From JAWLHA01 sp041690535 (lineage in GTDB: Bacteria > Pseudomonadota > Gammaproteobacteria > Thiohalomonadales > Thiohalomonadaceae): DNA of 9,703 bases. The notes under the pieces were generated by a model, which saw only the letters and a program-made list of their open reading frames with translations, did not search any database and had not been told where the DNA came from. Within the stretch, counting starts at the first letter, position 1. Each line of letters begins with the position of its first letter. The position numbers were made by a program, and so were the translations under genes. Of the stretch, positions 6,065-9,703 are shown piece by piece. The stretch is from positions 1-9,703 of the forward strand of contig JAWLHA010000105.1 in assembly GCA_041690535.1 (NCBI GenBank), written 5' to 3'.

Positions 6065-6094
6065 GCGAGGGGCGAGAGACGCCTAGCCCCTCGC
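6065..6094 (-). other. Intercistronic inverted repeat between copB and the SHOCT gene
   Basis: A perfect 9-bp inverted repeat, GCGAGGGGC (6065-6073) and GCCCCTCGC (6086-6094), with a 12-nt loop; an alternative inner stem GGCG/CGCC is also possible. It lies 18 nt after the copB stop on the transcribed strand. With no T-run after it, it is more likely an mRNA-processing or stability hairpin, or partial attenuator, than a true terminator. Confidence 0.55.
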
Positions 6095-6112
6095 AACTCG
6101 GTCCTTCGCTGT

Positions 6113-8167
6113 TTACGCTGCCATTTCCTCCCTCACCCGCCGGGAGCGCCCCAGCAGCCTGGCGTTGATCGCCACGATGACGGTGCTGATAGACATCAAC
6201 GCCGCCCCGAGTGCCGGGGTGAGCAAAAACCCCAAGGCCCAGGTGAGGCCGGCAGCGGCAGGAATGGCCACCACGTTGTAGCCGGTGGCCCACAGCAGGT
6301 TCTGCACCATCTTGTTATAGGTGGCACGCGAAAGGGTCGCGATGGCAACCACGTCCCGGGGGTCGTTGCGCACCAGGATCACGTCGGCGGACTGAATGGC
6401 CACCTCCGTGCCGGCCCCGATGGCGATCCCCAGGTCCGCCTCCACCAGGGCGGGGGCATCATTGACGCCGTCGCCCACCATGGCAACCGCCAGACCGCGC
6501 CGCTTCACCTCACGGATCTTCTCCGCCTTCTGGTGCGGGAGCACCTCGGCAAAGTAGTCATCGAGATGCAACTCCTGCGCTACGGTCCGGGCGACGGCCT
6601 GGGAGTCGCCGGTAAGCATCATGCACTGGATCCCCATCGCCTTCAGGCGGTGGATGGCCTCCCGCGACTCCGGGCGCACCACGTCCGCCAGGGCAATGGC
6701 CCCCACGGGGGTGTGCTCCCAAAGCACGTACACCACCGTTTTGCCCTCGGCCCCCAACCTCTGTAAGCGATCATCCTCGACCCGTTGGCCGCTTTCGCTG
6801 AGGTAACCGGGACTGACCACCATAACGTGCCGACCACCGACCAGCCCTTCGGCCCCTTGGCCGGTGATATTTCGGAATTCGCTAACCGGCGCCAATGCGA
6901 TCTTGCGCCGGGCGCTCTCCTCCACGATCCCCCTGGCGATGGGGTGCTCCGAACTGCGCTCCAGCGAGCCCGCGAGACGAAGGATCTCCTCAATCCCCAT
7001 ATCCGCGAGGGCGACCACGTCCGTCACCCCGAACCGCCCCTCGGTGAGCGTGCCGGTCTTGTCGAAGATGACGGCCTTCAGGTCGCGGGCGCGCTCGAAC
7101 GCTGCCCGGTTGCGAATCAACAACCCCCTGCGGGCCGCAAGGCTCGTGCTGACGGCCACGACCAAGGGAACGGCGAGCCCGAGGGCGTGGGGACAGGTGA
7201 TCACCATCACCGTCACCATCCGCTCCAGCGAGAACTCCAGCCCGTAGCCGACCACCAGCCAGCTCACCAGGGTCGCCGCGCCCACCGACAGGGCGATGTA
7301 GGTGAGCCAGCCGGCGGCCCGGTTGGCCACATCCTGGGTACGCGAGCGGGTGCCCTGCGCTTGGCGCACCAACTCGATCACCTGGGCCAGGTAAGTCTCC
7401 TCCCCTGTTTTGCGGATCTCTACCGTGAGGGCCCCCTCACCGTTGACCGAGCCCCCGATCACCTCGGCTCCCTCGCCCCGGGTCACCGGCCGCGACTCAC
7501 CAGTCAACATGGATTCATTCAGGCTGCTGCGCCCTTTCACGACCACCCCGTCCACCGGGACCTTCTCCCCCGGCCTGACGAGGAGGCGATCGCCCTTGCG
7601 CAAGGCCGTGACAGACACGTCCTCCAGCCCGCCGTCGGTCAGGCGGTGGGCCGTTGTGGGCAGAAGCTTGACCAGCGCCTCCAGCGCCCCCGAAGCACCA
7701 GCCACCGACCGCATTTCGATCCAGTGGCCGAGCAGCATGACATCAATGAGGGTCGCCAACTCCCAGAAGAACACCTCCCCCGCCAACCCGAACACCACCG
7801 CACTGGAGTAGAAATAGGCCACACTGATGGCGAGGGCGATGAGGGTCATCATCCCCGCTGCACGAGCGGCCATTTCCCGTCGCAGCCCCCGCAGGAAGGG
7901 CCAGCCGCCATAGACATAGATGACTGAGGAGAGGAGCCATAGCACATAGAGCTCCCCGGGGAAGGTGATGACCCGCTCCAGCCCCAGAACGGCCTTGATC
8001 ATCGGCGAGAGCAGCAACACCGGCACCGTGAGGAGCAGCGAGGCCCAGAATCGACGCCGATAGTCGGCCATCATCGCGCCGTGGGGGCCCTCGTGCCCCT
8101 CATGCCCGGCGTGGCTGCCTTGGCCGTTGGTGGCCTGGCGATGATTCATCTCTGTTGCTGTATGCAT
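6113..8167 (-). CDS. copB: CopB-type copper-translocating P-type ATPase (P1B-3)
   Basis: A 684-residue ATPase. In order: a His-rich N-terminus (SHAGHEGHEGPHG, 18-30) in place of CxxC metal domains; membrane helices; the actuator motif TGES (222-225); the transmembrane metal motif CPH (325-327); the phosphorylated Asp369 in DKTGT; SEHP (406-409) in the nucleotide-binding domain; GDGVND (565-570); and the C-terminal helices NLLWATGYN and MSISTVIVAINA. CPH rather than CPC, with a His-rich N-terminus, marks the P1B-3 CopB group, linked to Cu(II)/Cu(I)/Ag(I) export across the inner membrane. All catalytic residues are present. The start at 8167 has AAGG about 8 nt upstream; Met7 (8149) is a possible alternative. 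It is the first gene of a five-gene cluster. No copper-responsive operator or regulator gene was found. Confidence 0.95.
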   Translation of the reverse strand: MHTATEMNHRQATNGQGSHAGHEGHEGPHGAMMADYRRRFWASLLLTVPVLLLSPMIKAVLGLERVITFPGELYVLWLLSSVIYVYGGWPFLRGLRREMAARAAGMMTLIALAISVAYFYSSAVVFGLAGEVFFWELATLIDVMLLGHWIEMRSVAGASGALEALVKLLPTTAHRLTDGGLEDVSVTALRKGDRLLVRPGEKVPVDGVVVKGRSSLNESMLTGESRPVTRGEGAEVIGGSVNGEGALTVEIRKTGEETYLAQVIELVRQAQGTRSRTQDVANRAAGWLTYIALSVGAATLVSWLVVGYGLEFSLERMVTVMVITCPHALGLAVPLVVAVSTSLAARRGLLIRNRAAFERARDLKAVIFDKTGTLTEGRFGVTDVVALADMGIEEILRLAGSLERSSEHPIARGIVEESARRKIALAPVSEFRNITGQGAEGLVGGRHVMVVSPGYLSESGQRVEDDRLQRLGAEGKTVVYVLWEHTPVGAIALADVVRPESREAIHRLKAMGIQCMMLTGDSQAVARTVAQELHLDDYFAEVLPHQKAEKIREVKRRGLAVAMVGDGVNDAPALVEADLGIAIGAGTEVAIQSADVILVRNDPRDVVAIATLSRATYNKMVQNLLWATGYNVVAIPAAAGLTWALGFLLTPALGAALMSISTVIVAINARLLGRSRRVREEMAA

Positions 8168-8420
8168 CTCATCGGCCTTGAGTTGCGGAAGACGCCGGCA
8201 TGCTCATGTTCCAGCCGGCCCGCTCGCGACGACCCGGCGGATTCTCGTAGCAAAAGCATAGCTTCGCGGCTCCACGACACGGTGGCGCACAGGTGAAGGG
8301 GATGCGGAAAATGCCCGCGGGAGAGGCTTTCAGTAGCGCCGTGCGGCCAAATGGCGCCGAGGAGCCGGGCGCCGACCCTGTAGATTTGATTAGGTGAGAG
8401 GCTCCAGGCGGGCGTGTGCA
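8168..8420. other. Intergenic region upstream of copB, no gene called
   Basis: About 250 bp between the copB start and the divergent promoter. Open frames on the minus strand (94 and 154 codons) show no recognisable motif, are rich in Arg/Ser/Pro/Gly, and are read as chance ORFs in GC-rich DNA. A GC palindrome pair GGCGCC (8353-8358 and 8368-8373) can form a short hairpin. A minus-strand TATGCT at 8255-8260 resembles a -10 but lacks a good -35. I see no CueR-like or CopR-like operator. Confidence 0.4.
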
Positions 8421-8449
8421 TTGACAACACGCGTTTTCACTTGTACTGA
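8421..8449 (+). promoter_or_regulatory. Sigma70-like promoter reading towards the methyltransferase gene
   Basis: A perfect -35 TTGACA (8421-8426), a 17-nt spacer and a -10-like TACTGA (8444-8449, with ATAG following) on the plus strand predict a start near 8456. The -35 lies in an inverted repeat GCGTGT-N9-ACACGC (8412-8432), which could be a repressor operator. The spacing and the -35 match are much better than elsewhere in this intergenic region. The leader to the methyltransferase ATG would be about 210 nt. Confidence 0.55.
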
Positions 8450-8455
8450 ATAGAC

Positions 8456-8665
8456 ATTGACCCCGACCGTCCCAAGGGAGGACCGCCTGCGGGGTCTGTT
8501 TGCCGGGGCGATCCGCGCCCCGCTCCCGCTCGGCGGCATGGCCGATGGGGGTGGAGGCCTGCCGGTTGCGGGTGGCGGCGTGGACGGGCTTGCTTCGAAA
8601 GGAGGCGGTTGGGTGCGTCCAACCGCATTTCACCGTTCACTCAAATTAGAACAATAAGCGCAGAC
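8456..8665 (+). other. Hairpin-rich 5' leader of the methyltransferase gene
   Basis: Three perfect stems follow the predicted transcription start: GACCCCG/CGGGGTC (8459-8465 with 8490-8496), CGGGGCG/CGCCCCG (8504-8510 with 8516-8522, 5-nt loop) and GCGGTTGG/CCAACCGC (8605-8612 with 8619-8626, 6-nt loop). The first stem begins almost at the predicted 5' end. GC-rich DNA makes chance stems common, so only the cluster with the promoter is suggestive. No riboswitch class was recognised, including SAM and SAH types, which I considered because of the downstream gene. Confidence 0.35.
8613..8657 (+). CDS. Possible 14-codon upstream ORF (leader peptide)
   Basis: A GTG codon at 8613 has AGGAGG (8600-8605) exactly 7 nt upstream, the best ribosome site in this part of the window. 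It opens a 14-codon frame (VRPTAFHRSLKLEQ) ending TAA at 8655-8657, 8 nt before the methyltransferase ATG. The GTG sits in the loop of the third leader hairpin. The methyltransferase itself has only a weak Shine-Dalgarno, so translation may be coupled through this short frame. The alternative is that the site serves a TTG at 8609 in the methyltransferase frame, but that spacing is only 3 nt. Confidence 0.35.
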   Translation: MRPTAFHRSLKLEQ

Positions 8666-9277
8666 ATGAACCGCAAAGCTCATTGGGAAGAAGTCTACCG
8701 CACCAGACCTACCACGGAAGTCAGCTGGTTCCAGGCCGAACCCGCGCTCTCTCTTGCGCTGATACGCACCGCCGAGATCGGGAGCGATGAGCCGATCATC
8801 GACATCGGGGGCGGCGCCTCCCTGCTGGTGGATCGGCTGCTGGCGGAGGGATTCGCGCAACTTACCGTGTTGGATATCTCAGGAGTTGCCCTCAGCCACG
8901 CGCGCGGACGCCTCGGATCGCAGGCCGAAGCGGTCGAGTGGATCGAGGGCGATGTTACCCACTTCGAGCCCCCCCGCCCGTTTGCCCTGTGGCACGATCG
9001 CGCCGTTTTCCACTTCCTCACCGAGGTCGCCGATCGCCGCCGGTACGTGCAGACCATGGCCCGAAGCCTGCGGCCCGGCGGCGAGGCGCTCATCGCCACC
9101 TTCGCGGTGGACGGCCCGACCCGCTGCAGTGGCCTGGAGGTGGTGCAATACGACCGGCAGCGGCTTACTGCCGAAGTGGGCGAGCATTTCACCCTGCTCG
9201 AATCACTGGAGGAGACCCACACCACCCCGGCCAACGCGGAGCAGCGCTTCGCCTGGTTTCGCCTCCGCAAGCGCTGA
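8666..9277 (+). CDS. Class I SAM-dependent methyltransferase
   Basis: A 203-residue cytosolic Rossmann-fold methyltransferase. The N-terminus, HWEEVYRTRPTTEVSWFQAEP (7-27), is typical of a small methyltransferase group. Motif I is IIDIGGGAS (44-52), motif II ends in the acidic Asp70 (LTVLDIS), GDV (95-97) binds the adenine side, WHDRAVFHFL (109-118) is motif IV and LRPGGEALIATF (135-146) is motif VI-like. The substrate cannot be read from sequence. Its location opposite a copper cluster hints at a metal or thiol detoxification role, but that is weak. ATG at 8666 fits the family N-terminus although its Shine-Dalgarno is poor. It is the only plus-strand gene in the window. Confidence 0.9.
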   Translation: MNRKAHWEEVYRTRPTTEVSWFQAEPALSLALIRTAEIGSDEPIIDIGGGASLLVDRLLAEGFAQLTVLDISGVALSHARGRLGSQAEAVEWIEGDVTHFEPPRPFALWHDRAVFHFLTEVADRRRYVQTMARSLRPGGEALIATFAVDGPTRCSGLEVVQYDRQRLTAEVGEHFTLLESLEETHTTPANAEQRFAWFRLRKR

Positions 9278-9315
9278 CCGACGCCTAAGGTTTCGAGACG
9301 CGAAAGGTGAAGTAT

Positions 9316-9382
9316 GTAGGGTGGATAAGCGCAGCGCATCCACCGAGTTGCGGCTGTAAATGGTGAATGCGCTCCACCCTAC
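9316..9382. repeat. Family B REP-like palindromic repeat, copy 2
   Basis: Starts GTAGGGTGGATAAGCGCAGC, identical to copy 1 through CATCCACCG, and ends GCGCTCCACCCTAC. The right arm has lost about eight bases compared with the left. It lies 38 nt beyond the methyltransferase stop, nearly the same distance as copy 1 from its gene (36 nt), and would form a strong 3' hairpin in the transcript. Confidence 0.8.
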
Positions 9383-9535
9383 GCCGGTTCGCGGCCCTCC
9401 ACTTACGGTGCAATCTGGCGGTGATTGGCGATTGTTCCGTTTCTGTTCGGTGCTCCAGGGTTTTCGAGGCCGATTGATTGTAAGCAGAGCGACTGGTCCC
9501 CGTCGCTGCTCCCACGCGTAGTCAGTTACTAAGGG
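9383..9535. other. Intergenic spacer, no gene seen
   Basis: No convincing ORF on either strand and no RNA gene recognised. One modest inverted repeat, AGCGAC (9488-9493) with GTCGCT (9502-9507), has an 8-nt loop and no T-run. The stretch is slightly more AT-rich than the genes around it. Confidence 0.4.
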
Positions 9536-9571
9536 GCGCAGCGCATCCACCCTCTGAACCGTCCTCCACCC
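9536..9571. repeat. Family B repeat, copy 3 (fragment)
   Basis: Contains the family B core GCGCAGCGCATCCACC (9536-9551) and, after a shortened middle, TCCACCC (9565-9571), the start of the right arm TCCACCCTAC. The expected TAC is replaced by the left terminus of family A copy 4, so the fragment appears to have been interrupted by that insertion. Confidence 0.6.
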
Positions 9572-9703
9572 AGGGTGAACGCATACTCACGTCACGGCCG
9601 TGCTGTGAGCGATGCAAGTCCTTGAAAGCAGGTACGCTGTCAATACATCCATGTACGCTCGACGGCCGCGTCCATGCGGCCGACGACCTGCTTTCAAGGA
9701 CTT
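9571..9703 (+). mobile_element. Family A MITE-like element, copy 4 (short variant, cut by window edge)
   Basis: Begins CAGGGTGAACGCATACTCAC, with the CACGGCCGTG palindrome and inner block GCGATGCAAGTCC...AAAGCAGGT, then jumps from CTGTCAATAC to CATCCATGTACGCTCGACGG. About 49 bp of the copy 3 interior is missing, and a second gap of about 50 bp removes the GC-rich centre, leaving the stem CGGCCGC-GTCCAT-GCGGCCG. It then enters the right inner block and runs off the window at CAAGGACTT. If complete, it would be about 170 bp. Confidence 0.85.

Noticed and set aside
6065..6094. Rho-independent terminator after copB
   Set aside because: Good stem, but no T-run on the transcribed strand, and the downstream genes lack their own clear promoter.
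6785..7927. 380-codon plus-strand frame
   Set aside because: Entirely antisense to copB, with no recognisable motif.
8169..8633. Minus-strand 154-codon frame in the copB/methyltransferase gap
   Set aside because: Low-complexity Pro/Ser/Arg-rich peptide with no motif. It overlaps the plus-strand promoter and leader; treated as chance.
8456..8665. SAM or SAH riboswitch
   Set aside because: The conserved core sequences of the classes I know were not found; only generic GC stems are present.
1..9703. CRISPR array or integron attC array
   Set aside because: The four long repeats are kilobases apart, carry transposon-like inverted ends and, in one case, a target duplication; no attC core GTTRRRY/RYYYAAC pairing was seen and there are no regular spacers.

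Overview
The window looks like chromosomal DNA from a GC-rich gammaproteobacterium. Codon use is uniformly G/C-ending, and the gene content (CopB-type copper ATPase, hemerythrin/DUF2249/NnrS-like cluster, TauD-type dioxygenase) would fit sulfur-oxidising or denitrifying lineages such as Ectothiorhodospiraceae/Chromatiales. That placement is inference; no rRNA, tRNA or marker gene is present. Nine of the ten genes lie on the minus strand.

Layout, left to right. (1) 1-116: right half of a mobile repeat (family A). (2) 109-2105, minus strand, transcribed right to left: hemerythrin, DUF2249 protein, and a twelve-helix NnrS/COX1-like membrane protein, packed with 1-7 nt gaps. An FNR/ANR-like box at 2170-2183 lies upstream, which suggests a low-oxygen or nitric-oxide response operon. 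(3) 2244-2389: left half of family A. (4) 2451-3353: a lone TauD/TfdA-type 2-oxoglutarate dioxygenase. (5) 3474-3741: complete 268-bp family A element with near-perfect terminal inverted repeats and an exact 10-bp flanking direct repeat, followed by a REP-like palindrome (family B, 3783-3857). (6) 3894-8167: five-gene minus-strand copper/metal cluster, in transcription order copB P-type ATPase, SHOCT membrane peptide, lipoprotein cytochrome c, DUF302 protein, Met/Gly-rich LTXXQ (Spy/CpxP-like) periplasmic protein. (7) 8168-8665: divergent intergenic region with a plus-strand sigma70-like promoter and a hairpin-rich leader holding a possible 14-codon upstream ORF. (8) 8666-9277: SAM-dependent methyltransferase, the only plus-strand gene. 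(9) 9278-9703: family B copy, a broken family B copy, and a family A element inserted into it that runs off the window.

The most notable structure is the family A element. It is non-coding and MITE-like, with a bipartite terminal repeat (20-nt outer block, unequal spacer, 25-nt inner block). Four copies in one orientation punctuate the window, so each functional module (anaerobic/NO operon, dioxygenase, copper cluster plus methyltransferase) sits between two copies. One copy supplies the stop codon of the NnrS-like gene. I did not recognise the family, and no transposase is visible.
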